From NCBI GenBank assembly GCA_949288585.1, contig CASEKR010000006.1, positions 2,471 through 66,470 on the forward strand: a DNA stretch of 64,000 bases, read 5' to 3'. Position numbers and translations under genes: made by a program. A model generated the notes under the pieces. That model did no database searches, was not told the origin of the DNA, and saw nothing but the letters and a program-made list of their open reading frames with translations. The stretch's first letter is position 1; each line of letters begins with the position of its first letter. Shown piece by piece: positions 50,738-59,781 of this stretch. Origin of the DNA: an uncultured Bacteroides sp. Lineage in GTDB: Bacteria; Bacteroidota; Bacteroidia; Bacteroidales; Bacteroidaceae.

Positions 50738-53700
50738 ATGATGCTACGCCTTCTCACCGTCCTTTGTCTGCTTTGTCTGCTTGCACGCCCCGCCTGTGCG
50801 CAGGACGCCGGGGCGGAAGCAGACCATGCTGCAACGGTGGCCGACTCCATCGCGCTCCTCATCAACATTTACCAGGAACACGCCAACACGGCCGCCGAGG
50901 CAGAGGATTACAATAAAGCCATAAGTTGGGAACTGAAGGCGTTGGAAACCGTAGAGGAATATATAGGAAAAGAGAGCCAAGAGTATGCCCTAATTCTCGG
51001 ACTGATAGCCGCCTACCTAAACGAGACCGGAGAGTATGGCAAGGCTCTCAACCTCGGGACGCAAGCCGTCAACATCTTAGCCCGACACACGGACGAGACA
51101 GACGAAAACTACAACCTCCTCCTGCAAAACCGGCAACTATTCAACGACAACGCGCTCAATCTCTTGAACGACTACCGTGCCCAAGCCGACTCCGCCGTTT
51201 CACGAGGAAACTTCCAAGAAGCTATTCACATGGAACAGGCCGCCGGCCAACTTATCAAAGACGCCGAGGGCGAAAGCACTGGGTACGCGCTTTCGCTGAA
51301 CCAACAGTCTATCTACTACGGATTCCAGCAGGACTATGCCACGGCCATCGACTTGGTATCTCAAGCCATGCAGGTGTGGGAACAGTGCGCGGCGACGGAC
51401 GACCCCAACTACCGGACGATGGGCGAGAATCTGGCCTATTACGATACAGCACAAAAGTCAGCCTTCTTCCACGCCAAGGCCGACTCCGCCTTCCAAGCCA
51501 GTGACTACCGCACTGCCATCCAATGGGAGACGGAAGCTCTGAACCAACTCCAAACAACAATCGGCAAACAAAACGTGCCCTACATCTCTACACTGAATAA
51601 CCTATCGATATACCACTTCCATTTAGGAGAATGCCCAAAAGCCATCCAGTTCGTAGAAGAAACCTTGGAACTCCAGAAAGAAACCGTAGGCGAAGAAAGC
51701 ATAGATTACGCCACCTACTTGGAGAACCTGGCCGAATACAAAGCTGCCCTGGGCGACTATACAACTGCCATCAGCCTGAACCGGCAAGCGTTGGAAACCC
51801 GCAAGAAACTCCAAGGGGAACGCCATCCGAGCTATGCCGAGACTTTAAGGAAGTTATCAAAATACTACTTCAACACAGGCGACGCCCGGACGGCTGCAAA
51901 GCTTTGTTCGCAAGCCTTAGAAATTCAGGCCGAAATGGAGGGAAGACAAAGCATCAGCTATGCCCTGTCGATAGGCGAGTTAGCGCGCTACAACGAAGGT
52001 TTGGGAAACCTGCCGGAAGCCATCCGGTTAGGCAAGGAATCGTTGGAATTGCAGCGGACCATCACCGGGGAAAACAACGCCAACTATTGCAGCACGCTCA
52101 ACAACTTGGCCCAGTTCTACTCCAACGCGGGCAATTACCAAGAGGCCATCCGGTTAGGGGAACAAGCCTTGGTCCTTCAAGAAAAGATAATAGGGACAGG
52201 ACACCCCGACTATGCCCGTTCCCTGAGTAACATAGCCACCTCCTATGCCGCCTTAGGAAATTTCCCAAAAGCCATTCAATTGACCCAAGAAGCGCGAACC
52301 ATCTGGAAGAAGAGCATTGGTGAAAACCACCCGGACTATGCCACTGCACTGAACAATTTAGCGATGTACTATTCAAACATCGGCAATTATGAAGAAGCCA
52401 TCCGTTTGGAAGCCGAAGCCCTGCTGTGTACGGAAAAGACGCTGGGCAAGGAACATCCGGGCTATGCCACGCTGCTGAACAACATGGGCACGTACAACGC
52501 CGCCTTGGGCAACTACCAAGAGGCCATCGAACAATACGTGCAGACCTTGCGCATCCGGAAGGCGGCTTTTGGCGAGACGCATCCGGATATCGCCCAATCA
52601 TTACAAAACTTAGGTAATATCTATTATGAGTTGGGAAACTACGAAGAAAGCATCCGACTGACCCGCCAGGCCGCCGACATCTTTAAAGAGACATTGGGCG
52701 AGCGGCACTCGAACTACGCTTCTGCGTTGAACAACATCGGTTTGAGTTACTTAATGGTGGGGGACCACCAGCAAGCGTTTAACTACGGAATGCAAGCCAT
52801 GGAAATACAAAAAGAGACCTTGGGCGACTCGCACCCCAGTCTGGCCATCAATTACAGCAACTTGGCCCTGTTGGCCGACATGGTAAAAGCCGACAGTGCC
52901 GCCGTCATATTCATCACTGCCGCGATAGAAATCCAGAAGGAAAACGGGTTGGAAAAACATGCAAACTACGCCAAGGCTTTAGGCATACTGGCACAGCAGC
53001 AATTCAAACAGGGGAAACACGTCGATGCCATCAATTTGAAACGCACGGCTCTAAAGGTGATGGAAGAAGCCGTCGGCAAACAGCATCCTAACTACATCAG
53101 CGAACTGACCATGCTGGCCGACTATTACAAGCAACTCCGCCGCCCGGAGACGCCCGCCACATGCGAAGAAGTGTCGCAACTGCTGACGGACAACATCCGC
53201 CGCACCTTCGCCTACCTGACCAAAACCGAACGCACCCAGTTCTGGCTCAAAAACCGCTACTGGTTCACCCCCTTCATCCACCAGGCCGCCCGCGACTTCC
53301 CCTCCGATTCCCTCACCGCGAACGCCTACAACGGACTGCTCCTGAGCAAAGGCCTGTTGCTGAACAGCGAAATCGAACTCAGCACGCTTTTGGCCGAGAG
53401 CGGAGACAAGGAAGTGGAGACGCTTTACGACGACCTACGCAACCTGCGCCTGCAACTGAACAAGCTCTACGAGCAGCCCGTGGCCGAACGCGCCCTCAGC
53501 ACGGACTCGCTGGAACGGGAGGCGCAGCGCATGGAGCGCGCCTTGGTGCAACGCTCGAAGGTCTACGGAGACTTCACGCGCAACCTGGCCATCGACTGGC
53601 AGCAGGTGCAAGAGAAACTGAAGGCGGGCGACGTGGCCGTGGAGTTCGTCTCCTTCCCCGTCGCGCCGGACTCGGTGCTCTACGCCGCCTACTGCCTCCG

Positions 53701-54928
53701 CCCGGGCGACGCTGCCCCGCAAAGGGTGCCGCTGTTTGAAGAAAAACAACTGAAAGCCGTCGGCGCGACGCACTACTATGACCGCCCGGACGTGGCGCGG
53801 CTGGTATGGCAGCCCTTGGCCGACGAACTGGCAGGCGCGGAGCGGGTCTACTTCGCGCCCGACGGCGAACTGTATAACATCGCCATCGAATCCGTGCCCC
53901 ATTGGGCGGACTCGCTGCTCGTCTCCGACCATTGGCAATTCTACCGCCTTTCGTCCACCCGCCAACTGGCCGTAGTGCGGGACGGGCAGTCGGCCGACGA
54001 AGCCGCCCTCTACGGCGGGTTGCGCTACGACACCGACGTCACGACGATGGTGAACGACAGCCGCCGCCATCCCGCCCGGACGCGCGCGGCCGACATCAGC
54101 CTGTTCAACCTGGCCGACTCGCTCAACCTCCGTTCGGGCCTGCAAGACCTGCCCGCCACCCGCGTGGAGGCGGAAGAAATTCTGGCACGCCTCCGCCAGA
54201 CATCGACGCAGCCCACGCTTTACACCGACACCCTCGGCACGGAGGCTTCCTTCAAAGCCCTGTCGGGACGGCGCACGCGCCTGATGCACATCGCCACCCA
54301 CGGCTTCTACTGGACGGAACGCGAGGCGCAGGCCGTGGGCGACCGCCTGGCTTTCCTGGCCATGGACAACGCGCAGCCGCGCTACGTGGAGGACAAGGCA
54401 TTGACGCGCTCGGGCCTGTTCTTCGCCGGGGCCAACCACACGTTGGAGGGCGAAAGCCTGCCGGAAGGCGTAGATGACGGCATCCTGACCGCCCGCGAGA
54501 TTTCCACCCTCGACCTGCGCGGCCTCGACTTGGTGGCGCTCTCCGCCTGCCAGACGGGATTGGGCGAAATCACGGGCGACGGCGTCTTCGGCCTGCAACG
54601 CGGCTTCAAGAAGGCCGGGGCGGGCACGCTGCTGATGAGCCTTTGGAAAGTGGACGACCAGGCCACGCAACTGCTGATGACCCGCTTCTACGCCAACCTC
54701 GTCGGCGGGAAGAGCAAGGCCGAATCACTGCGCGAAGCCCAACGCTACGTGCGCGAATACGAAGTCGAGCAAGAAGCCACCCCTGCCGACGGCCGCCGCC
54801 CCCTCTCCGCCCAAGCCAGGCAACAAGCCCAGCAACAACGGGCCGGAGGGGCACAGAAACGCATCGTCCGCCCCTACGCCAACCCGCGTTTCTGGGCCGC
54901 CTTCATCCTGCTCGACGCCCTCGACTGA
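50738..54928 (+). CDS. Exported TPR-CHAT protein (caspase-like protease family)
   Basis: This 1396-residue protein has a signal peptide (MMLRLLTVLCLLCLLARPACAQ). Residues about 35-790 are kinesin-light-chain-type TPRs with a regular 42-residue period (for example HPDYATALNNLAMYYSNIGN then YEEAIRLEAEALLCTEKTLG). A linker domain has TEKTERTQFWLKNRYWFTPF-type text. The C-terminal CHAT domain (about 990-1396) shows LYNIAIESVP, the His motif MHIATHGFYW (His1188) and the Cys motif LVALSACQTGLGEITGDGVFGLQRGF (Cys1271), then GTLLMSLWKVDD and FWAAFILLDAL. Both catalytic residues are present, so it should be an active cysteine peptidase. Export is notable because the best-known CHAT proteases act in the cytoplasm. 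A repeat array follows the stop. Confidence 0.9.
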   Translation: MMLRLLTVLCLLCLLARPACAQDAGAEADHAATVADSIALLINIYQEHANTAAEAEDYNKAISWELKALETVEEYIGKESQEYALILGLIAAYLNETGEYGKALNLGTQAVNILARHTDETDENYNLLLQNRQLFNDNALNLLNDYRAQADSAVSRGNFQEAIHMEQAAGQLIKDAEGESTGYALSLNQQSIYYGFQQDYATAIDLVSQAMQVWEQCAATDDPNYRTMGENLAYYDTAQKSAFFHAKADSAFQASDYRTAIQWETEALNQLQTTIGKQNVPYISTLNNLSIYHFHLGECPKAIQFVEETLELQKETVGEESIDYATYLENLAEYKAALGDYTTAISLNRQALETRKKLQGERHPSYAETLRKLSKYYFNTGDARTAAKLCSQALEIQAEMEGRQSISYALSIGELARYNEGLGNLPEAIRLGKESLELQRTITGENNANYCSTLNNLAQFYSNAGNYQEAIRLGEQALVLQEKIIGTGHPDYARSLSNIATSYAALGNFPKAIQLTQEARTIWKKSIGENHPDYATALNNLAMYYSNIGNYEEAIRLEAEALLCTEKTLGKEHPGYATLLNNMGTYNAALGNYQEAIEQYVQTLRIRKAAFGETHPDIAQSLQNLGNIYYELGNYEESIRLTRQAADIFKETLGERHSNYASALNNIGLSYLMVGDHQQAFNYGMQAMEIQKETLGDSHPSLAINYSNLALLADMVKADSAAVIFITAAIEIQKENGLEKHANYAKALGILAQQQFKQGKHVDAINLKRTALKVMEEAVGKQHPNYISELTMLADYYKQLRRPETPATCEEVSQLLTDNIRRTFAYLTKTERTQFWLKNRYWFTPFIHQAARDFPSDSLTANAYNGLLLSKGLLLNSEIELSTLLAESGDKEVETLYDDLRNLRLQLNKLYEQPVAERALSTDSLEREAQRMERALVQRSKVYGDFTRNLAIDWQQVQEKLKAGDVAVEFVSFPVAPDSVLYAAYCLRPGDAAPQRVPLFEEKQLKAVGATHYYDRPDVARLVWQPLADELAGAERVYFAPDGELYNIAIESVPHWADSLLVSDHWQFYRLSSTRQLAVVRDGQSADEAALYGGLRYDTDVTTMVNDSRRHPARTRAADISLFNLADSLNLRSGLQDLPATRVEAEEILARLRQTSTQPTLYTDTLGTEASFKALSGRRTRLMHIATHGFYWTEREAQAVGDRLAFLAMDNAQPRYVEDKALTRSGLFFAGANHTLEGESLPEGVDDGILTAREISTLDLRGLDLVALSACQTGLGEITGDGVFGLQRGFKKAGAGTLLMSLWKVDDQATQLLMTRFYANLVGGKSKAESLREAQRYVREYEVEQEATPADGRRPLSAQARQQAQQQRAGGAQKRIVRPYANPRFWAAFILLDALD

Positions 54929-54940
54929 AAGCCGCAGAGA

Positions 54941-55020
54941 AGCACCGCACACGGGACAAACACGGAGTGCACTCGGGATAAACACGGAGCGCACCCGGGA
55001 CAAGCACGGAGTGCGCTCGG
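54941..55020 (+). repeat. Dispersed 22-bp repeat array after the CHAT gene
   Basis: 54941-54962 is a decayed unit; 54963-54984 and 54985-55006 are full units (CGGAGYGCACYCGG plus GAYAARCA); 55007-55020 is the core of a fourth. The conserved hairpin CTTCCAGAAGCCATTCTGAAAG follows at about 55029-55049, so array and hairpin together form one composite element. Confidence 0.8.
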
Positions 55021-55122
55021 CGCCCCCCCTTCCAGAAGCCATTCTGAAAGGGGTGGGAAAGTGAGAGAATCAGCGGCGAAAAAAAACAAGAACCGCGTTG
55101 CACCCATCCCAAATTATTGTCG

Positions 55123-55130
55123 TACATTTG
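55123..55130 (+). promoter_or_regulatory. -7 box of the ATPase transcript
   Basis: TACATTTG matches TAnnTTTG, 24 bp before the chosen ATG. GTTG lies about 22 bp upstream as a weak -33. Confidence 0.45.
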
Positions 55131-55154
55131 CCGCCGAAACCTATATGCAACGCA

Positions 55155-57750
55155 ATGAAAGAGAACTACTATCACGTCGGGCTGACCGACGAAGAGGTGC
55201 GCCGGAGCCGCGCCGAGCATGGGGACAACCTGCTGACCCCGCCCAAACGCCCTTCCATGTGGAAGCTCTACTTAGAAAAATTCCAAGACCCGGTCATCCG
55301 CGTCCTGCTGGTAGCTGCGGTCTTCTCGCTCATCATCTCCATCATTGAAAACGAGTACGCCGAGACCATCGGCATCTTCTTCGCAATCTTCCTGGCCACC
55401 GGCATCGGCTTCTACTTCGAATACGACGCCAACAAGAAATTCGACCTGCTGAACCAGGTGGGCGAGGAAACGCCCGTCACCGTCCTGCGGGGCGGGAAAG
55501 TCCACGAAATACCCCGCAAGGACATCGTCGTCGGCGACATCGTCATCCTGAACACCGGCGAGGAAATCCCGGCCGACGGACAACTCATCGAAGCTGTCTC
55601 GCTGCAAGTGAACGAGTCGAGCCTGACCGGCGAACTGATGGTGAACAAGACAACCAACGAGGCCGATTTCGACGCAGACGCCACGTATCCCTCGGACAGC
55701 GTGATGAGGGGGACCACCATCACCGACGGCCACGGCACGATGGTCGTCGAGCGCGTGGGCGACGCCACCGAAATAGGCAAGGTGGCACGCCAGGCCACCG
55801 AACAGAGCCAGGAACAGACGCCGCTGAACATCCAGCTTACAAAGCTGGCCAACCTCATCGGCAAGGCAGGCTTCACCATCGCGGCGCTGACCTTCATCGT
55901 ATTCACTACGAAAGACCTCTATGCCTACTTCCAGGCGAACGACGTGACGGGATGGGAACAATGGCTGGCCGTTGCGCAGATAGTCCTGAAATACTTCATG
56001 ATGGCCGTCACGCTGATAGTCGTGGCCGTGCCCGAAGGACTGCCCATGAGCGTCACCCTCAGCCTGGCCCTGAACATGCGCCGGCGAGACGATGGGCGCC
56101 ATCACGGTCATCTGCACCGACAAGACCGGGACGCTGACGCAAAACCTCATGCAGGTGTACGACGCGAAACTGGACGAAAGCCAACCCGACCTCATCGCCG
56201 AAGGAATCGCCGCCAACTCCACGGCCTTCCTCGAAGAAAAGTCCGGCGACGGGAAACCCGCCGGAGTGGGCAATCCCACCGAAGTAGCACTCCTGCTGTG
56301 GCTCAACCAACGCGGGCAGGACTACCTGAAGCTGCGCGAGGCGGCCAAGGTGGTCAACCAACTCACGTTCTCCACAGAGCGCAAATACATGGCTACGCTG
56401 GTCGACTCGCCCGTGGCGGGCAAGCGCATCCTCTACGTGAAGGGCGCACCCGAAATCGTGATGGGGCGTTGCGACCTCGCGCAGGAAGAAATCTCCAAGA
56501 ACAACGAACAACTCTTGGCCTACCAGAACAAGGCCATGCGCACCCTGGGACTGGCCTACAAAGTCGTCGCCGACGGCGCGCCTGAAGACTGCGCCGAACT
56601 GGTGGCCGAAGGGGGGCTGACCTTCCTCGGCATCTTCGCCATCAGCGACCCCATCCGTCCCGACGTGCCCGCCGCCGTGAAGAAATGCCAGTCGGCAGGC
56701 ATCAGCGTGAAAATCGTCACGGGCGACACGCCCGGCACCGCCACGGAGATTGCCCGCCAAATCGGCCTCTGGCAACCGGGCGACACGGAGCGCAACCGCA
56801 TCACGGGCGTGGAGTTTGCCGCGCTGAGCGACGAAGAAGCCCTGGACCGTGCGATGGACCTGAAAGTAATGAGCCGGGCCCGGCCGATGGACAAGCAAAG
56901 ACTGGTGCAACTGCTCCAGCAGAAGGGCGCCGTCGTCGCCGTAACGGGCGACGGCACCAACGACGCACCGGCGCTGAACCACGCTCAGGTGGGCCTCTCA
57001 ATGGGTACGGGAACGTCCGTCGCCAAAGAGGCCAGCGACATCACCCTGCTGGACGACTCATTCCACAGCATCGCGACGGCCGTCATGTGGGGACGCTCGC
57101 TGTACAAGAACATCCAGCGCTTCATCGTCTTCCAGCTTACTATAAACGTAGTGGCCCTGCTCAGTGTGCTGTTGGGTGCTTTCTTTGGAACATCGTTGCC
57201 ACTAACCGTCACGCAGATGCTTTGGGTGAACCTCATCATGGATACCTTCGCGGCGATGGCGCTCGCCTCCATCTCGCCCAGCATGGACGTGATGAACGAG
57301 AAGCCCCGCAAGCGCACGGACTTCATCATCACCCCGGCCATGCGCAACAACATCCTGGGGGTAGGCGTGGTCTTCCTCGCCCTGCTGATGGGGATGCTGG
57401 TGTACTTCAAGGGACTGCCCGGCGGCCTGCTGCCCAACGGCGAAATGAGCGTACACTACCTCACGGTGTTCTTCACCGTCTTCGTCATGCTCCAGTTCTG
57501 GAACCTGTTCAACGCGAGCGTATTCGGCACGAACCACTCCATCTTCAAGGACGCCGGCCATGCGCTGGGGATGCTCAGCGTGGCGTTGATTATCCTCGTC
57601 GGGCAGTTCATCATCGTCACCTTCGGCGGAAAGGTGTTCCGCACCGAGCCGCTCGACTGGCAGACGTGGCTGCAAATCATCGCCGGAACGTCGTTGGTGC
57701 TCTGGGTGGGCGAAATCTGGCGCGGGATACAGCGCATCCGGCATAAATAA
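55155..57750 (+). pseudogene. Calcium-type P-type ATPase disrupted by a deletion/frameshift
   Basis: From MKENYYHVGLTDEEVRRS the frame encodes the P2-type cation ATPase N-terminus, the actuator loop (VNESSLTGE) and membrane helices to VAVPEGLPMSVTLSLALNMRR (codon 310). There the frame breaks: the next bases, CGAGACGATGGGC, encode ETMGAITVICTDKTGTLTQN only in the next frame, which stays open to 57750 with TGDGTNDAPAL and the C-terminal helices. Related ATPases have about 14 residues between NMRR and ETMGA, so about 41 nt are missing at 56084-56086. With them the product would be about 878 residues, the usual length. Either a real inactivating deletion or an assembly error explains this. It is first in an operon with ribF (10 bp gap). 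Confidence 0.88.
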
Positions 57751-57760
57751 AGAGAGCGGC

Positions 57761-58702
57761 ATGGAGAAAGGCACACACCACCCGCCGGCCGTGGCCACCA
57801 TAGGCTTCTTCGACGGCGTGCATCGAGGGCATCGCTTCCTCATCCGGCAGGTACAACGCGAGGCGGCGGCGCGCGGGCTGGCTTCGTCGGTCATCACCTT
57901 CCCCATCCACCCGCGCCAAGTGTTGCAGAGCGACTACCGCCCCCGCCTGCTCACCACCCCGCCGGAGAAGCTGCAACTGTTGGAGCAGACGGGCATCGGG
58001 CAGTGCATCCTGCTGGACTTCACGCCCAACTTGTCCGGACTTTCCGCGCGCGACTTCATGGAAGTGCTGAAGCGCCGCTACCGCATCGCCGCGCTGGTCA
58101 TCGGCTACGACCACCGCTTCGGGCACAACCGCTGCGAGGGCTTCGACGACTACGCCCGCCACGGCCGCGAACTGGGCATCGAGGTACTGCCCGCCGAAGC
58201 CTGCCGCCTGGAAGACGGGACGGCCGTCAGTTCGTCGCTGGTGCGCCGCCTGTTGTCGGAGGGGGACGTCGCGCAGGCCAACCGTTGTTTGGGCTACACC
58301 TATTTTATATATGGAAACGTGGTGGGCGGGCATCGCGTGGGGCACCGCCTCGGCTATCCCACGGCCAACCTCCAACCCGGCCATCCCGACAAGCTAGTGC
58401 CGGCCAACGGCGTGTACGCAGTAGAAGTAGAAGTGGGCGGCGAACGTCATGGCGGAATGCTGAACATCGGCCGCCGCCCCACGATAGGCAACGGCGACGA
58501 CCGCAGCATAGAAGTGCACATCTTCGACTTCGACCGCGACATCTACGGACAGCCCCTCCGCCTGGAGTTCGTCCGCCGCATCCGCCCGGAGCGAAAATTC
58601 GCCTCCATCGACGAACTGGCCGCACAGTTGCGCCGCGACTCGAAAGAAATCCGCGCGCTGCTGGACAACCGCACCGCCCCTGTAAAAACAGACAACCTTT
58701 AA
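57761..58702 (+). CDS. ribF: Bifunctional riboflavin kinase/FAD synthetase
   Basis: This 313-residue cytoplasmic enzyme makes FMN from riboflavin and then FAD. The FAD synthetase domain has ATIGFFDGVHRGHRFLIRQV (nucleotidyltransferase HxGH-type motif) near the start and VIGYDHRFGHNRCEGFDDY; VSSSLVRRLLSEGDVAQANRCLGY closes the domain. The riboflavin kinase domain has GHRLGYPTANLQPG, NGVYAVEVEV and LNIGRRPTIGNGDDRSIEVHIFDFDRDIYG. It is translationally close to both neighbours (10 bp and 6 bp), so it sits within one operon and could be affected by polarity from the broken ATPase. Confidence 0.95.
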   Translation: MEKGTHHPPAVATIGFFDGVHRGHRFLIRQVQREAAARGLASSVITFPIHPRQVLQSDYRPRLLTTPPEKLQLLEQTGIGQCILLDFTPNLSGLSARDFMEVLKRRYRIAALVIGYDHRFGHNRCEGFDDYARHGRELGIEVLPAEACRLEDGTAVSSSLVRRLLSEGDVAQANRCLGYTYFIYGNVVGGHRVGHRLGYPTANLQPGHPDKLVPANGVYAVEVEVGGERHGGMLNIGRRPTIGNGDDRSIEVHIFDFDRDIYGQPLRLEFVRRIRPERKFASIDELAAQLRRDSKEIRALLDNRTAPVKTDNL

Positions 58703-58708
58703 ATATAT

Positions 58709-59647
58709 ATGAGAAACCCCTTACGCGACCTGCCCTATTTCACCTCCAGCGAACAACGGGGTATCCTGGTACTGTGCCTTCTTATCCTCATCATCGTGTG
58801 CATCACACTGCCAGACTGGGACAAGGCCGCCCCTGAAGAGCAGCCGACACGCGAACAGATAGAAGCCTACAAAGCTTTCCGCGACAAGTTGCAACAAAAA
58901 GAACAGGAAAAAACACGCCCTTACGCACAGCGTTCCGGCCATCAGTCCAGCACCTCCTCCCAAGCAGCACGCCTTACTCCCTTCCCTTTTGACCCCAACA
59001 GGGCAGATAGCGCCACGCTCCGCCGCCTGGGTTTGCCGGGATGGATGGCGCGCAACATCATGCGCTACCGCGAAAAAGGTGGACGATTCCGGCGCGCCGA
59101 AGACTTCCGGCGCATCTACGGACTGACAGACGAACAATACGAGACGCTGCGTCCCTACATCCGCCTGGAAGCGGCGGACACCCTCCGCCCGAAGGTACAA
59201 CCGCTTTGGACAAAAGCCGACGTCCCCAAAGAATCCATTCCTGCCAAATACCCCGCCGGGACCATCGTCGACCTGAACCGGGCAGACACCACCGAACTCA
59301 AACGCATCCCCGGCATCGGGAGTGCCCTTGCCCGCCGCATCACGAACTACCGGCAACGGCTGGGAGGATATTACAGCATCGGACAATTAAAGGAAATCAA
59401 ACTCGACACGCAACGGTTGCGTCCCTGGTTCCGTGTAGACACGGCCGCCATCCGCCGCATCGACCTGAACCGCTCCAGCCTCTCCGCCCTGATGCGCCAT
59501 CCCTACCTGAATTTCTACCAGGCCCGCGCCATCGTGGACTGGCGGAAAAAGCACGGCCGCCTCAGCAGCCTGAAAGTTTTCTCCCTTTGCGAAGAATTTA
59601 CGAATGCCGATCTCGAACGGCTGGCGCACTACGTCCGCTTCGACTGA
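58709..59647 (+). CDS. Membrane-anchored protein with three helix-hairpin-helix domains
   Basis: This 312-residue protein has a membrane helix at about 17-37 (GILVLCLLILIIVCITLP) and a Gln/Glu-rich linker. Three ComEA-like helix-hairpin-helix units follow: FDPNRADSATLRRLGLPGWMARNI, VDLNRADTTELKRIPGIGSALARRI and IDLNRSSLSALMRHPYLNFYQARAI. The second unit has the cleanest GIG hairpin. Such domains bind duplex DNA without sequence preference. Similar proteins are widespread in Bacteroidales and their role, DNA uptake or an envelope-linked function, is not settled. It lies 6 bp after ribF and is last in the operon. Confidence 0.85.
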   Translation: MRNPLRDLPYFTSSEQRGILVLCLLILIIVCITLPDWDKAAPEEQPTREQIEAYKAFRDKLQQKEQEKTRPYAQRSGHQSSTSSQAARLTPFPFDPNRADSATLRRLGLPGWMARNIMRYREKGGRFRRAEDFRRIYGLTDEQYETLRPYIRLEAADTLRPKVQPLWTKADVPKESIPAKYPAGTIVDLNRADTTELKRIPGIGSALARRITNYRQRLGGYYSIGQLKEIKLDTQRLRPWFRVDTAAIRRIDLNRSSLSALMRHPYLNFYQARAIVDWRKKHGRLSSLKVFSLCEEFTNADLERLAHYVRFD

Positions 59648-59781
59648 GGACGACCGGAAGAAGCAAAGCCACGGTCCGCCAAGCCAGAATCCGCACCAAA
59701 ATGTCGCCAAAGCTTGCCTGTTTCAAAATATTTTCTTTACTTCGCCCCGGATTAACAAACATTTGTCAGCACAGATAGCCC

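Noticed and set aside
56092-57750. A separate shorter ATPase gene starting at the internal ATG
   Set aside because: The ATG lies in the middle of the conserved ETMGAITVICTDKTGT segment, with no ribosome binding site. The piece lacks the actuator domain and first membrane helices, so it is the second half of a broken gene.
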